This document shows, one piece after another, positions 1 to 8,617 of a DNA stretch of 64,000 nucleotides; within the stretch, counting starts at the first letter, position 1; every line of letters begins with the position of its first letter. Location of the stretch: assembly GCF_001292625.1 (NCBI RefSeq), contig NZ_LAJH01000011.1:243915-307914 (forward strand). Reading direction: 5' to 3'. Under the pieces are notes generated by a model. The model was given only the letters and a program-made list of their open reading frames with translations, was not told the origin of the DNA and made no database searches. A program made the position numbers and the translations under genes. The DNA comes from Shimia sp. SK013. GTDB lineage: Bacteria; Pseudomonadota; Alphaproteobacteria; Rhodobacterales; Rhodobacteraceae.

Positions 1-89
1 TTGGCCAACAGCTTTGCTGTCCAGCTGCTGTCGGGATCGGCCTTGGCGCGGTCAGCAATGGTTGCCGCCAGATCGTTCAGAATACTCAT
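1..89 (-). CDS. hisE: Phosphoribosyl-ATP diphosphatase HisE, N-terminal part (runs off the window)
   Basis: The minus strand from position 89 encodes about 29 residues beginning [20 protein letters not shown], matching the usual start of alphaproteobacterial HisE, which hydrolyses phosphoribosyl-ATP to phosphoribosyl-AMP in the second step of histidine synthesis. The ATG overlaps the hisF TGA by four bases (ATGA), so translation is probably coupled to hisF, and gene order hisF-hisE is common in this group. Only the first third of the expected protein (about 100 residues) is visible, so catalytic residues cannot be checked. Confidence 0.8.
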   Translation of the reverse strand, partial: MSILNDLAATIADRAKADPDSSWTAKLLA

Positions 90-883
90 GTCAGCCTCAT
101 CGGAATGCCAGCGTCCTGCATGTGTTGCTTGGCCTCTTGCACAGTGAATTCGCCAAAGTGGAAAATTGACGCCGCCAAAACTGCGCTCGCGCCACCCTCG
201 GTCACACCTTCTACAAGATGATCCAACGTGCCAACACCGCCGGAAGCAATCACCGGCACGCTCACTGCGTCGCTAATCGCGCGTGTCAGCGGCAGGTTGA
301 ACCCTGCCTTGGTGCCGTCACGGTCCATCGAGGTCAGCAAGATTTCACCTGCGCCCTTCGCAACCACCAGCTTGGCAAATTCCACGGCGTCAATCGGCTT
401 GCCGTCTTTGTCGAGCGCCTCTTTGCGGCCGCCATGGGTGAAGATGCCCCATTTGTTCGGCACGCCGTTTGCGTCGTGCCCGATGGTCTTGGCGTCAATC
501 GCACAGACAATGCACTGGCTGCCAAACTGTGCGGCGGCTTCGGCGATCACATCCGGGTTGGCCACAGCGGCGGAATTGAAACTCACCTTGTCAGCCCCCG
601 CCAACAGAAGCTTGCGCACGTCGGCCACGGTGCGCACACCGCCCCCGACCGTGAGGGGCACAAAACACTGCTCGGCAGTGCGCCGCACCATGTCGATCAT
701 GACGCCGCGATTGTCATGCGTGGCGTGAATGTCCAGAAAGCAGATCTCATCCGCGCCAGCCGCATCATAGGCCCGCGCCGCCTCAACTGGGTCGCCTGCA
801 TCGCGCAGGCCAACAAAATTCACGCCTTTGACAACGCGCCCGTCGGCCACGTCCAGACAAGGGATCACTCGGGTTTTCAGCAT
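86..883 (-). CDS. hisF: Imidazole glycerol phosphate synthase cyclase subunit HisF
   Basis: A 265-residue (beta/alpha)8 barrel. With HisH it converts PRFAR and ammonia to imidazole glycerol phosphate and AICAR in the cytoplasm. The N-terminus [20 protein letters not shown] and Asp11 and Asp130 (in CAIDAK) are the family's catalytic aspartates, and the phosphate-binding glycine motifs (VGGGVR near 79, ASGGVG near 220) are present. The length is normal. It lies downstream of a DUF2867 gene and is coupled by an ATGA overlap to hisE. Its partner hisH is not adjacent but about 15 kb away on the other strand. Confidence 0.97.
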   Translation of the reverse strand: MLKTRVIPCLDVADGRVVKGVNFVGLRDAGDPVEAARAYDAAGADEICFLDIHATHDNRGVMIDMVRRTAEQCFVPLTVGGGVRTVADVRKLLLAGADKVSFNSAAVANPDVIAEAAAQFGSQCIVCAIDAKTIGHDANGVPNKWGIFTHGGRKEALDKDGKPIDAVEFAKLVVAKGAGEILLTSMDRDGTKAGFNLPLTRAISDAVSVPVIASGGVGTLDHLVEGVTEGGASAVLAASIFHFGEFTVQEAKQHMQDAGIPMRLT

Positions 884-921
884 CTTGGTCCGCCTTCAAG
901 TCTCGCCAGCGGTTCTAGGAC

Positions 922-1392
922 TTATGCCGCCATTTGACCAGTGCTTGCGACGCGGCGCAAAGCATCGCGGGCAACGGCGATGTGAAACGGCATGATCGTC
1001 GCAAGATAAGCCCGGCCCAACAGATTGTGCCGATGCACCCAAGTGGCCAAAAGAATATCGCCGCCATCGCGCATCACCGAAATGCGGAAATCCAGATGCC
1101 GGTCATTGAAACCGGCTATGATTTCCTGCTCGGTCTCGCTTTCCACCGGAAAGATGCCAATCCTGTCCATACTGCCGGCCACATCGGCCTGCAGCCCGAA
1201 GGGCGCCACCAAAAGGTTGCGCAGCCGCACCAATGCCAGCGCCCAACCGGGGAAATCGGCAATGGTGTCTGCGGCTTGGCGCAACGGCAACGTGCTGGAC
1301 ACGCGGAAGCAATCAACAAAATCTCCGGCGCGGAAACGGTTGTGCAGCGCGCTGAAGGGCGGGAGAGGGGAGGGTGTCACAGTCATGGTCAA
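922..1392 (-). CDS. DUF2867 domain protein
   Basis: A 156-residue protein that I assign to DUF2867 from its overall pattern: an N-terminal DCFRV segment, a central GIFPVESE..EQEIIAG..DRHLDFR stretch and a C-terminal LLGRAYLATIMPFH segment. Members are small proteins of unknown biochemical role, often found fused to or near NAD-binding epimerases. No signal peptide or membrane segment is visible. It sits between the small membrane proteins and hisF on the same strand (38 bp before hisF), so it is probably carried in the hisA-hisF transcript. Two in-frame ATGs lie close together at the start (1392 and 1386) and either could be used. Confidence 0.7.
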   Translation of the reverse strand: MTMTVTPSPLPPFSALHNRFRAGDFVDCFRVSSTLPLRQAADTIADFPGWALALVRLRNLLVAPFGLQADVAGSMDRIGIFPVESETEQEIIAGFNDRHLDFRISVMRDGGDILLATWVHRHNLLGRAYLATIMPFHIAVARDALRRVASTGQMAA

Positions 1393-1456
1393 ATCCTTGT
1401 CCTGTTCGCAGTGCCAAGATGGGGCCCAACGGCGCGCGGATCAATTCGGCCCATTG

Positions 1457-1786
1457 TCACAGTGCCCAACGCGCAATCACCCATCGCCCAAACCGAATAA
1501 GCCCCATCAAGATCAGCCCAAGCAGGGCCGCAGCTGCCACCGGCGCCGTCACAAGAAAGAACCAGCCGGATACAAACATATCAGCAAGCGTTGGGCCAAA
1601 ATCCAACCCTGCAATGGTGCATTCGTTTACGGCACCTTCGTGCAAGGTGCACCCTGCAAGGCTGGCAATGTACGTGGAGGCAAGCACGCTCAACATTGGC
1701 AAAATCGAAAGCAGAAGCACGACCAACAGAAAACGGACCAACATAGTCCGGTTCCGGCCGGGCTCACTTTTCTTTTCGGCGCTCAT
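1457..1786 (-). CDS. Small two-cysteine membrane protein (second of a tandem pair)
   Basis: A 109-residue protein of no family known to me. It has two hydrophobic segments (about residues 15-42 and 72-100) flanking a short loop with two cysteines spaced C-x9-C. The loop ends in a TIAGLDFGPTLAD stretch, and the second segment carries TAPVAA. The upstream 100-residue protein has the same plan (GC...C.V.G.D..P.L, S, T.PVA), so the two look like diverged tandem paralogues. The start overlaps the end of that gene by 23 bases. The cysteines would be periplasmic if the N-terminus is inside, so a disulfide is possible. Its position inside a his transcript suggests co-expression, not necessarily a histidine role. 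Confidence 0.65.
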   Translation of the reverse strand: MSAEKKSEPGRNRTMLVRFLLVVLLLSILPMLSVLASTYIASLAGCTLHEGAVNECTIAGLDFGPTLADMFVSGWFFLVTAPVAAAALLGLILMGLIRFGRWVIARWAL

Positions 1787-2066
1787 TTGAGGGTCTCCTC
1801 GCGAGAATAATCAGTGCGATCAGTGATGAAAGAAAGGCCACAGGCAAGGTCAATACCAAGAGCGCCACAGACGAATAGGCGCGGATCAAAGCGGGCGCGC
1901 GGTCGACGCCGCCCACCCAACAGCCATCCCGCCCCATAGCTCTGCCAAATTCACAGCCCCAACGCGCCGCCGCCCATTCTGACCAGAGATACGCACCCAG
2001 CGGCATCAGACACAGCACGATCACAAGCAGCAGCACCGACAAAATGATGCGCCGCCAGCGGATCAT
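1764..2066 (-). CDS. Small two-cysteine membrane protein (first of a tandem pair)
   Basis: A 100-residue protein with two predicted membrane helices (about 7-30 and 64-88) and a basic C-terminal tail ([11 protein letters not shown]). The loop between helices has cysteines spaced C-x10-C, followed by [16 protein letters not shown], which resembles the loop of the next protein downstream. Its ATG overlaps the hisA stop in an ATGA, so it is translated with hisA. I do not recognise a domain. The pair may be redox-active or structural, but nothing in the sequence proves a function. Confidence 0.65.
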   Translation of the reverse strand: MIRWRRIILSVLLLVIVLCLMPLGAYLWSEWAAARWGCEFGRAMGRDGCWVGGVDRAPALIRAYSSVALLVLTLPVAFLSSLIALIILARRPSNERRKEK

Positions 2067-2785
2067 GCCTTCATTACCGCCAGCGCCTCGGCCAGATCAA
2101 TCGCGCCATCATAAAGCGCCCGTCCCGAGATTGCGCCGTTCAAGTCCGCGCCACAGTTCTTTAACGCATGCAGATCGTCCAGCGAACTCACCCCGCCCGA
2201 GGCAATCACAGGGATCGACACCGCGTTGGCCAGCGCCGCCGTCGCCTCCACATTCGGGCCTTTCATTGCGCCATCACGCATGATGTCGGTGTAAATGATC
2301 GCCGCCACGCCCGCGTCCTCAAAGGATTTTGCCAGATCGGTGACCATCACGTCGGTCTCCTCGGCCCAGCCCTTGGTCGCGACTTGGCCGTTTCTCGCAT
2401 CAATGCCCACGGCCACTTTGCCGGGGAATTCCCGCGCGGCTTCGCGCACCAGATCGGGGTTTTCCACCGCAACCGTGCCCAAAATCACCCGCGCCAGCCC
2501 GCGGTCGATCCAGCGTGCAATGGTGTCCATGTCACGAATGCCGCCACCCAGTTGCGCGGGCACATTGGTTTGCTTCAAAATCTCTTCGACAGGGGCGGCA
2601 TTCACCGGCTCGCCAGCAAACGCCCCGTTCAGATCCACCAGATGAAGCCACTCACAGCCCGCGTTCACAAATTCCAGCGCCTGCGCGGCAGGGTTTTCGT
2701 TGAAAACGGTCTCCTGCGCCATATCCCCGTGCACCAGGCGCACGGCGTTTCCATCTTTCAGATCAATGGCAGGGTAAAGGATCAT
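2063..2785 (-). CDS. hisA: ProFAR isomerase HisA
   Basis: A 240-residue (beta/alpha)8 isomerase that opens the ribose of ProFAR to give PRFAR, the HisF/HisH substrate. [12 protein letters not shown] at the N-terminus, Asp8 and Asp129 (GIDAR), LGGGIR near 79 and ASGGVS near 196 are the family marks. I start at 2785 because the family begins MILYPAIDL. An in-frame ATG at 2797 would add MERP, and the open frame extends to 2848 without family similarity. It is the first his gene of this minus-strand run and is coupled to the downstream small membrane protein gene. Confidence 0.96.
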   Translation of the reverse strand: MILYPAIDLKDGNAVRLVHGDMAQETVFNENPAAQALEFVNAGCEWLHLVDLNGAFAGEPVNAAPVEEILKQTNVPAQLGGGIRDMDTIARWIDRGLARVILGTVAVENPDLVREAAREFPGKVAVGIDARNGQVATKGWAEETDVMVTDLAKSFEDAGVAAIIYTDIMRDGAMKGPNVEATAALANAVSIPVIASGGVSSLDDLHALKNCGADLNGAISGRALYDGAIDLAEALAVMKA

Positions 2786-2921
2786 GGGGCGTTCCATCGC
2801 TATTTCTACAGTCAAAAGCGATGTGACATGTGTCCGGCTGAAATGCAACTTTCCCCAAAGTCAGGGTTGATCGAAAACAGGTGCTGCCTCACTCTGCGCG
2901 CAACCAATGGGAGGAATTCTG

Positions 2922-3314
2922 ATGAAAAAGTTTGTTCTGGCCACAGCGCTGACCCTTGCTGGCGCAGGTGTGGCATCGGCTGATCCGGTTGCTGGCGTTT
3001 GGAAAACGCAGCCCGGCGAATCTGGCGGTTACCTGCACGTGACGATTGCCCCGTGCGGTGAAGCCCTATGTGGCACAATCGCCAAAGCCATTGATGAAAA
3101 TGGCGCGGCGGTGGCCGATTATGAACACGCAGGCAAACGTATGCTGTGGGATATGAAGGCAGACGGCGGCGGCGCATACTCCGACGGTAAAATCTGGGCG
3201 CCTGACTCAGACAAAACCTATCGCTCCTCAATGAACCTCAGCGGCGATACGCTCAAGGTCACTGGCCACGTCGCAGTGTTCAAACGCTCGCAGAACTGGA
3301 AGCGCCTCAAGTAA
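2922..3314 (+). CDS. Exported DUF2147 family protein
   Basis: A 130-residue protein with a Sec signal peptide (MKKFVLATALTLAGAGVASA, cleavage after ASA) followed by a DUF2147 beta-sandwich-like domain: DPVAGVWKT near the N-terminus, ITIAPCGEALCGTI-type cysteine pair, then GKIWAPDSDKTYRSSM and a GHVAVFKRSQNWKR ending. The function of DUF2147 is not established and the protein is predicted periplasmic. The start at 2922 is chosen over an in-frame ATG at 2907 because a strong GGGAGGAATT ribosome site precedes it and the signal peptide then begins correctly. A hairpin terminator follows. Confidence 0.85.
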   Translation: MKKFVLATALTLAGAGVASADPVAGVWKTQPGESGGYLHVTIAPCGEALCGTIAKAIDENGAAVADYEHAGKRMLWDMKADGGGAYSDGKIWAPDSDKTYRSSMNLSGDTLKVTGHVAVFKRSQNWKRLK

Positions 3315-3337
3315 GCGACCCACCTGTCACATGCATT

Positions 3338-3368
3338 CGGGCGCCCCTTGTGAGGCGCCCGTTTCTTT
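3338..3368 (+). terminator. Rho-independent terminator after the DUF2147 gene
   Basis: An eight-base stem (CGGGCGCC at 3338-3345 and GGCGCCCG at 3354-3361) with an eight-base loop is followed by a T-rich tract (TTTCTTT). It lies 24 bases after the DUF2147 stop codon. Confidence 0.8.
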
Positions 3369-3384
3369 CTCAGCACAGCTACGG

Positions 3385-3924
3385 TCAGACAGCGCCTGAG
3401 TACTCGCCGCGCGCCGGATAGTTGTTGGCAATCGCGAAATCGAGCGCGCCAACCAGTTCGGAGAAATGCGGACGCATGAACGGCATGGTCTGCACCGAGC
3501 CGAAATACAGCGACTGATCAGGCGACACCAGGAACACGCCCGGCTCGGAAAACAGCGCGGGCTCCTCGATGCCAATCGATGTCGTACCGCGCGAAGTCGA
3601 GATATAGAGACCCCAGTCGCGCGCCGCATCCAGCTTCAGGCCATAGGCCACGCGCATGCCGTTCACCGGCGCGACTTTTTCCTGCATGGCAGTTGCGCGC
3701 TCTTCATCGTCCGAGCTCACCGCCAGAACGCTCACGCCACGCTCGGCAAACGCAGGCGCTTGCTTGTCCAGCTCCTTGAGGTAAGTGGCGCAGATCGGGC
3801 AGTGCAGGCCGCGGTAAAAGCACACCAACGTGCCGCGCTCTGACCCTTCTGCGGCCAAATCAAAGCTGCCACCTCCGACGAGGGGCAGGGCAAGTCCGGG
3901 TGTTTTCTGGCGGGGCATCAACAT
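3385..3924 (-). CDS. AhpC/TSA-type peroxiredoxin-like protein
   Basis: A 179-residue thioredoxin-fold protein. The segment LVCFYRGLHCPICATYLKEL (about 33-52) carries Cys42 and Cys45 where AhpC/TSA family members have their active-site cysteine, followed by AFAERGVSVLAVSSDDEERA. The protein probably reduces peroxides or a thiol substrate in the cytoplasm, but the C-P-I-C spacing means it could also be a thiol oxidoreductase. The start at 3924 has an AAGGAG ribosome site and an N-terminus fitting the fold. The longer open frame up to 4047 runs into the divergent gene. It is divergently placed 64 bp from an AraC regulator, which may control it. Confidence 0.85.
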   Translation of the reverse strand: MLMPRQKTPGLALPLVGGGSFDLAAEGSERGTLVCFYRGLHCPICATYLKELDKQAPAFAERGVSVLAVSSDDEERATAMQEKVAPVNGMRVAYGLKLDAARDWGLYISTSRGTTSIGIEEPALFSEPGVFLVSPDQSLYFGSVQTMPFMRPHFSELVGALDFAIANNYPARGEYSGAV

Positions 3925-3988
3925 GTCGTTTCTCCTTCGGGACATTTTGTGATCTTTCGTTGAGTGCCCTTGTTGCAGGGATTTTGAC

Positions 3989-4756
3989 ATGATAAATCCG
4001 AATAATCTGACATCAACACCGAAAGCTCTCATGGACCGCCTCACCACCCTGATCGAAAAATTCCACCTCAGCGTTCAGCCAGCCCCCAATGGGGACGCCA
4101 ATCTGATCGCGATCTGCAACGCCAAGGGCGCCCCACGCGAGGTGCGGTTTTACACACGCGGCGTGTCGGATTGGGCGGACATGGACCGTTTGATGTTTGC
4201 CGCCCGCGTTGATTGGGCGGGGCCTTCCAATCCACTGATGGCGGCCTTGCCTGACCGGATTGATTATGACCTTGCCGACAAGGGCGATACGCAGACTTTG
4301 GTGCAATTGATGTATGCCGAGGCCACCGGCGGGCGCTGCGGCGCGCAATCGGTGATGTCACGGCTGGGCGAGGCGCTGATTGTGCGCCTGCTGCGCGATC
4401 AGATGCGCGAGGGGCGCACCGAGGTCGGCTTGCTCGCAGGCCTTGCCGATCCACGCCTGTCGCGTGCGATTGTGGCGATGCACGACCATCCCGGTCGGCT
4501 CTGGACCAACGCCGATCTGGCTGAGGCCGCGGGCTTGTCTCTGTCGCGTTTTTCGGAATTGTTTTCGGACATAGTGGGCGAAACCCCGATGGGCTATCTG
4601 CGCCGCTGGCGTTTGATCCTTGCTCACCAAGACGTGCGCCGCGGCGATCGCATCGACGCCGTCGCCCGCCGCTATGCCTATGCGTCCCCCGAAAGCTTCA
4701 CCCGCGCTTTTCGCAAATCTTACGGCGTTGCGCCTTCTGCTTTGCGGGCGGCCTGA
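3989..4756 (+). CDS. AraC family transcriptional regulator
   Basis: A 255-residue protein with an N-terminal cupin-like sensor region (about 15-140, including a GGRCGAQSVMSRLGEALIVRLLRDQ stretch broken here only for description) and a C-terminal pair of helix-turn-helix motifs (about 165-253). The latter include WTNADLAEAAGLSLSRFSEL and the family signature YASPESFTRAFRKSYGVAPS. The layout matches AraC regulators with a cupin_6 sensor. The start at 3989 has an AGGG eight bases upstream; an in-frame ATG at 4031 is an alternative. It is divergent from the peroxiredoxin-like gene, its most likely target. Confidence 0.9.
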   Translation: MINPNNLTSTPKALMDRLTTLIEKFHLSVQPAPNGDANLIAICNAKGAPREVRFYTRGVSDWADMDRLMFAARVDWAGPSNPLMAALPDRIDYDLADKGDTQTLVQLMYAEATGGRCGAQSVMSRLGEALIVRLLRDQMREGRTEVGLLAGLADPRLSRAIVAMHDHPGRLWTNADLAEAAGLSLSRFSELFSDIVGETPMGYLRRWRLILAHQDVRRGDRIDAVARRYAYASPESFTRAFRKSYGVAPSALRAA

Positions 4757-4767
4757 CAGGCTTTCTG

Positions 4768-4822
4768 TTCCCCAAATACCTCGGGGTGAATTGCCCCAAA
4801 GGGGCAAGCGGGGCTGGCCCCG
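4768..4822. terminator. Cluster of GC hairpins between convergent genes
   Basis: Three small inverted repeats lie in the 72 bases between the AraC gene and the convergent transporter gene: CCCC/GGGG (4770-4773 and 4783-4786), TTGCCCC-AAA-GGGGCAA (4791-4807) and CGGGG-CTGG-CCCCG (4809-4822). There is no good T tract. They may end transcription from both sides with Rho or act as an mRNA-stabilising repeat. Confidence 0.45.
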
Positions 4823-4828
4823 TCTGCG

Positions 4829-6613
4829 CTACAGCGGCCAGAGTAGCGGGATCGCCGCCGAGGTCAAAAGACCAATCGACAGGTTCAGCGGAATGCCGAT
4901 CTTCATGAAATCGCTGAACCGATACCCGCCCGGACCAAACACCAACATATTGGTTTGATAGCCGATCGGGGTGGCAAAACTGGCCGAAGCGGCGATCATC
5001 ACCGCAATCACCAATGGCCGGGGATCGATGCCAATGGCGGTTGCCAGCCCCACGGCAATCGGCGTGACCACCACGGCCACGGCGTTGTTGGACACCAACT
5101 CAGTCAGCACCGAGGTCAGCAGATAGATCGCCCAGATTAGGAAGAACGGCGGCAAACCCTGCATAAACGGCGCAAGCCGGTCGACAATCAGCGCCACCGC
5201 GCCCGAACTCTGGAGCGCGGCACCAATGGCCAGCATCGAAAAAATCAGCGCCAGCAAGCGCCCGTCGACGAAAGAAAACGCTTCGTCTGCGTCGATGCAG
5301 CGGGTCAAAAGCACAACAGCAACCGCCAGCACCGACAGCAGGAAAATCGGGGCAACGCCCAGTCCAGCCAACACAACCACGCCCGCCATCGCGGCCAGTG
5401 CAATCGGCGCATGACCACGTCTGTATTCACGCTCGGACGGGTGAGAGACGTCCACCATATCCATCTCCACGGACAGACGCTGGATGTCCTCCGGCGCGCC
5501 TTCCAGCAACAGCGTATCGCCCACGCGCACCACCAACTGATCGAGCTGCTGGCCGATATTCTGGTTTCGACGGTGCACCGCGAGCGGATAAACCCCGAAC
5601 CGGCGGCGCAGTCGCATCGCGCCAAGCCGACGGCCAACCATCTTGCACCCCGGCGTGATCAACGCCTCAACGGTTGTGGTTTCCACCGCGCCAACCTGAT
5701 CCAGCCGTTTCAGTGATTTATCACGCTGCAGGCTCAGCAACTCGGTCATACGCGTGCGCAGCACGACCCGGTCACCCACCCGCAATTCAACGCCCTTAAG
5801 ATTACGTCGCAGCGATTCATCGCCGCGGATCACGTCAATCAATCGCACACCCTCGCGCTTAAACAGCTGCACCCCGGCAACCTCGCGCCCGATCAGGTTG
5901 CTTTCCGGCGGGATCACCGCTTCGGTGAAGAACTTCATCTGGCTGCGGTTTGATCCGGACAACATGTCCGCCATGCTGGCGCGCTCCGGCAGCAACTGGT
6001 CGGCAAACAGGTAAAGATACAACATGCCCCAGCCGACCACGATCAGGCCCAGCGGTGTGACCTCGAAAATGGTGAAAGGCTCCAGCCCCTCGGCGCGGGC
6101 GACACCATCCACCAGCAAGTTGGTCGAGGTCCCGATCAACGTCAGCGTGCCGCCCATGACGGCGGCATAACTCAGCGGGATCAGAAACTTTGAGGCAGGT
6201 TTGTCCAAGGTGCGCGCCAATTGCGTGAACACAGGGATCATCACGACCACAACGGGCGTGTTGGACACAAAGGCAGAGGCCACAATCACAAAGGCCAAAA
6301 GCATGACAATGGCCAGCTTCGGATTGGTGCGCGCCTGCTTGTCGGCCATATGGGTGAACGCACTTAGCGCGCCGGTGCGCACCAAGGCGCCCATCACGAT
6401 AAACATCGCCGCAATGGTCCAGGGCGCGGGGTTGGACAGCACCGACAAAGCCGCTTGATAGGGCAACACACCCGTCAGCAAAAGAAAGGCCACGCCGCCG
6501 ATGGCCACCACCTCGGTTGGGAAGGTCTCCCGCATAAACAGGAAAAACATCGCGGCGACTGTGCAGAGCGCCAGAATGGCCTGCACGGTCTGTGATAGGT
6601 CAAAAAGCTGCAT
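4829..6613 (-). CDS. SLC13-family permease with two RCK_C (TrkA-C) domains
   Basis: A 594-residue inner-membrane transporter. The N-terminal half (about 1-210) and C-terminal part (about 410-594) are hydrophobic with SLC13/ArsB-like signatures (SNTPVVVVMIP, GGTLTLIGTSTNLLVDG, ELVSNNAVAVVV, ATPIGYQTNMLVFGPGGYRF). Between them are two soluble RCK_C-like ligand domains (about 225-390). Such proteins take up anions such as sulfate or dicarboxylates with Na+; the substrate cannot be read from the sequence. A GGAG site precedes the ATG at 6613. A second transporter of the same architecture lies at 52378-54150. Confidence 0.9.
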   Translation of the reverse strand: MQLFDLSQTVQAILALCTVAAMFFLFMRETFPTEVVAIGGVAFLLLTGVLPYQAALSVLSNPAPWTIAAMFIVMGALVRTGALSAFTHMADKQARTNPKLAIVMLLAFVIVASAFVSNTPVVVVMIPVFTQLARTLDKPASKFLIPLSYAAVMGGTLTLIGTSTNLLVDGVARAEGLEPFTIFEVTPLGLIVVGWGMLYLYLFADQLLPERASMADMLSGSNRSQMKFFTEAVIPPESNLIGREVAGVQLFKREGVRLIDVIRGDESLRRNLKGVELRVGDRVVLRTRMTELLSLQRDKSLKRLDQVGAVETTTVEALITPGCKMVGRRLGAMRLRRRFGVYPLAVHRRNQNIGQQLDQLVVRVGDTLLLEGAPEDIQRLSVEMDMVDVSHPSEREYRRGHAPIALAAMAGVVVLAGLGVAPIFLLSVLAVAVVLLTRCIDADEAFSFVDGRLLALIFSMLAIGAALQSSGAVALIVDRLAPFMQGLPPFFLIWAIYLLTSVLTELVSNNAVAVVVTPIAVGLATAIGIDPRPLVIAVMIAASASFATPIGYQTNMLVFGPGGYRFSDFMKIGIPLNLSIGLLTSAAIPLLWPL

Positions 6614-6698
6614 CAGCGCTCCGGTGTCACAATCGGCCCAGATGTATCATGCAGCCCTTTTCGAGCAAGCAGTTTTGCATCTGCAGCGACGTCGCTGA

Positions 6699-7574
6699 TC
6701 ATTCGTCGCGCGGTTGCACCAGAAACATTCCCATCAGGATCAACCCCATCGCGCCCCAAACCCAGAGCGAATAGCGTTCTCCCAACATCAGCATTGACCA
6801 GATCACACCGGATCCGGTGACCACATAGGCGACCTGTGCGGCAAAAACTGACCCAGCGCGCGTGACCAGCCAGACATAAGCTGTGTAAACCGACACATGG
6901 ATGATCGACGACAACACCAACGCATATTCAGGCGCCGCCCATTCGGTGCGCGGATCAATGAATTGCCCCGACGCCACCGCCAACGGCAGCGCCACAATAG
7001 CGCCCACAATCGACGCCCCATAAAGCACGTGCCCAGCGCCAAGCCCGTGCATGCCCCATTTGCTGACGACGTTGCCCTCTAACGCGTAACACAGCGGCGC
7101 GATGACGGCGATTGGTAGCCACGCGAGCATGGCCGGATCGGGCAGGGCTTCCGGCTCTGACAGCACATACACACCGCACAGCCCCAGAACCAATCCGCCA
7201 AGCCGTAACCAGTTGAATCTGTCCACGCCCAGCGCCAGCGCCACAGGAAAGGCCAGCATTGGCACAAGCGAAATCACCAGTGACATGATGCCAGCAGGCA
7301 ATTGCGCGGCGGCGCGAAAGGAAAAACTGTTGGGCACCACCGTGCCCAGCGCAGCAATCAGCAGAAAGAACCACAACAGGCGCGGGGGCAGCGCAATCGG
7401 CTTGCCTGTAACGACGCGCAGCACAAACATGAACACCGCGCCGATCGCCAGCTGCCAGAATATCAACCCCAACGGTTGATATCCTTGCGACACCGCAATC
7501 TTGGTCAGCGGCTGCGTCAGTCCCCAGCCAGCGCCAATTGCCAGCAGGATGCCGAACCACCGCAAACGGGTCAT
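6699..7574 (-). CDS. EamA (DMT superfamily) transporter
   Basis: A 291-residue protein made of about ten hydrophobic segments arranged as two EamA halves (GWGLTQPLTKIAVSQG near the start, AQLPAGIMSLVISLVPML in the first half, VAYVVTGSGVIWSMLMLGE in the second). It is probably a metabolite or amino-acid exporter in the inner membrane; the substrate is unknown. I start at 7574 (MTRLRWFGIL), one base after the stop of the upstream phosphoesterase gene, because upstream codons overlap that gene and encode no membrane sequence. The two are probably co-transcribed. Confidence 0.88.
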   Translation of the reverse strand: MTRLRWFGILLAIGAGWGLTQPLTKIAVSQGYQPLGLIFWQLAIGAVFMFVLRVVTGKPIALPPRLLWFFLLIAALGTVVPNSFSFRAAAQLPAGIMSLVISLVPMLAFPVALALGVDRFNWLRLGGLVLGLCGVYVLSEPEALPDPAMLAWLPIAVIAPLCYALEGNVVSKWGMHGLGAGHVLYGASIVGAIVALPLAVASGQFIDPRTEWAAPEYALVLSSIIHVSVYTAYVWLVTRAGSVFAAQVAYVVTGSGVIWSMLMLGERYSLWVWGAMGLILMGMFLVQPRDE

Positions 7575-7575
7575 T

Positions 7576-8394
7576 TCAGAGAGGTCCGGATTGGCTGAGA
7601 CGGCCACCCTGACGCACCATCTCGATGCGCGTGGCCTGACCTGTGCGGTCATCGGTTTCCACATAAACGCCCGACAGCGTGGCCTCTTCCAAGGCGGGTG
7701 TGAACCGTGCCTTGGGCATTCCGGTCACAAACCGGCGCATTGGCTCGGTTTTTTCCATACCGATCACGGAATTATAATCGCCGCACATGCCCGCATCCGC
7801 CTGAAATGCGGTGCCTTTGGGCAGGATTTGCGTGTCCGCTGTGGGGACGTGCGTATGGGTGCCCACCACAAGGCTGGCGCGGCCATCACAGAAATGCCCC
7901 ATGCCCATTTTCTCAGAGGTGGCTTCGCAATGCATGTCGATGATGGCTGCCTGCACCATGCCGCCGCGCGGATGGCTGCGCAGCACTTGGTCCATCGCGG
8001 AAAACGGATCACCATAGGGCTGTTTCATAAACACCTGACCAAGCGCCTGCGCCACCAGCACTTTGCGCCCGCCACGTGCTTCAAACACGCGATGGCCTTT
8101 TCCCGGCACATCGCCACGGCCAAGGTTCACCGGGCGGATGATGCGCGGCTCGCTCTGGATGAACTGCATCATGTCTTTCTGGTCAAAGGCGTGATCGCCC
8201 AGTGTGATGCAATCCGCGCCTGCTTCAAGAATGCCTTTGGCATGCGCGCCCGAAAGCCCCATGCCATTGGAGGCATTCTCGCCGTTCACCACGACAAAAT
8301 CGAGTTTCCAGTCCTCGCGCAGTTTCGGCAGCCGTTCCGTCACAGCTGTCCGGCCTGCACGGCCCATTACGTCACCAAGAAAGAGTATTTTCAT
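7576..8394 (-). CDS. YmdB-type metallophosphoesterase
   Basis: A 272-residue protein of the TIGR00282/YmdB family. The metal-binding motifs are clear: GDVMGRAGR at 7-15, VVNGENASNGMG near 35-46, GDHAFDQKD near 66-74, IDMHCEATSEK near 152 and GTHTHVPTAD near 178-187. Family members are dinuclear-metal phosphodiesterases acting on cyclic nucleotides (2',3'-cAMP in Bacillus). It probably shares a transcript with the EamA gene that begins one base after its stop, and in alphaproteobacteria it is often near the 5-formyl-THF cyclo-ligase gene, as here. Confidence 0.92.
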   Translation of the reverse strand: MKILFLGDVMGRAGRTAVTERLPKLREDWKLDFVVVNGENASNGMGLSGAHAKGILEAGADCITLGDHAFDQKDMMQFIQSEPRIIRPVNLGRGDVPGKGHRVFEARGGRKVLVAQALGQVFMKQPYGDPFSAMDQVLRSHPRGGMVQAAIIDMHCEATSEKMGMGHFCDGRASLVVGTHTHVPTADTQILPKGTAFQADAGMCGDYNSVIGMEKTEPMRRFVTGMPKARFTPALEEATLSGVYVETDDRTGQATRIEMVRQGGRLSQSGPL

Positions 8395-8617
8395 GGGTCA
8401 TGGTCCTAGGCCGCTGGCGCAGAGTTGGCAAGAGGGTCGGTTCGGGCGCTGCCAAAGCAAGGCTTTGGCAATAGGGGAACACTGGATTGTTCTGGCCACA
8501 TTGATTGTCTGGTATGCGGACTTTGCTGCCGTTAAAGACTTGCCTAAAGCCCAGTCATTTTGGGATTCACCAATAGTCTGCTAAAGCTCGTGAAATAGCT
8601 CTTCTGGAGGTTGATCT

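Noticed and set aside
8204..8584. A 126-codon plus-strand frame running from the phosphoesterase gene into the gap before the hydrolase
   Set aside because: Its first half is antisense to a clear gene and the rest has no start site or recognised sequence.
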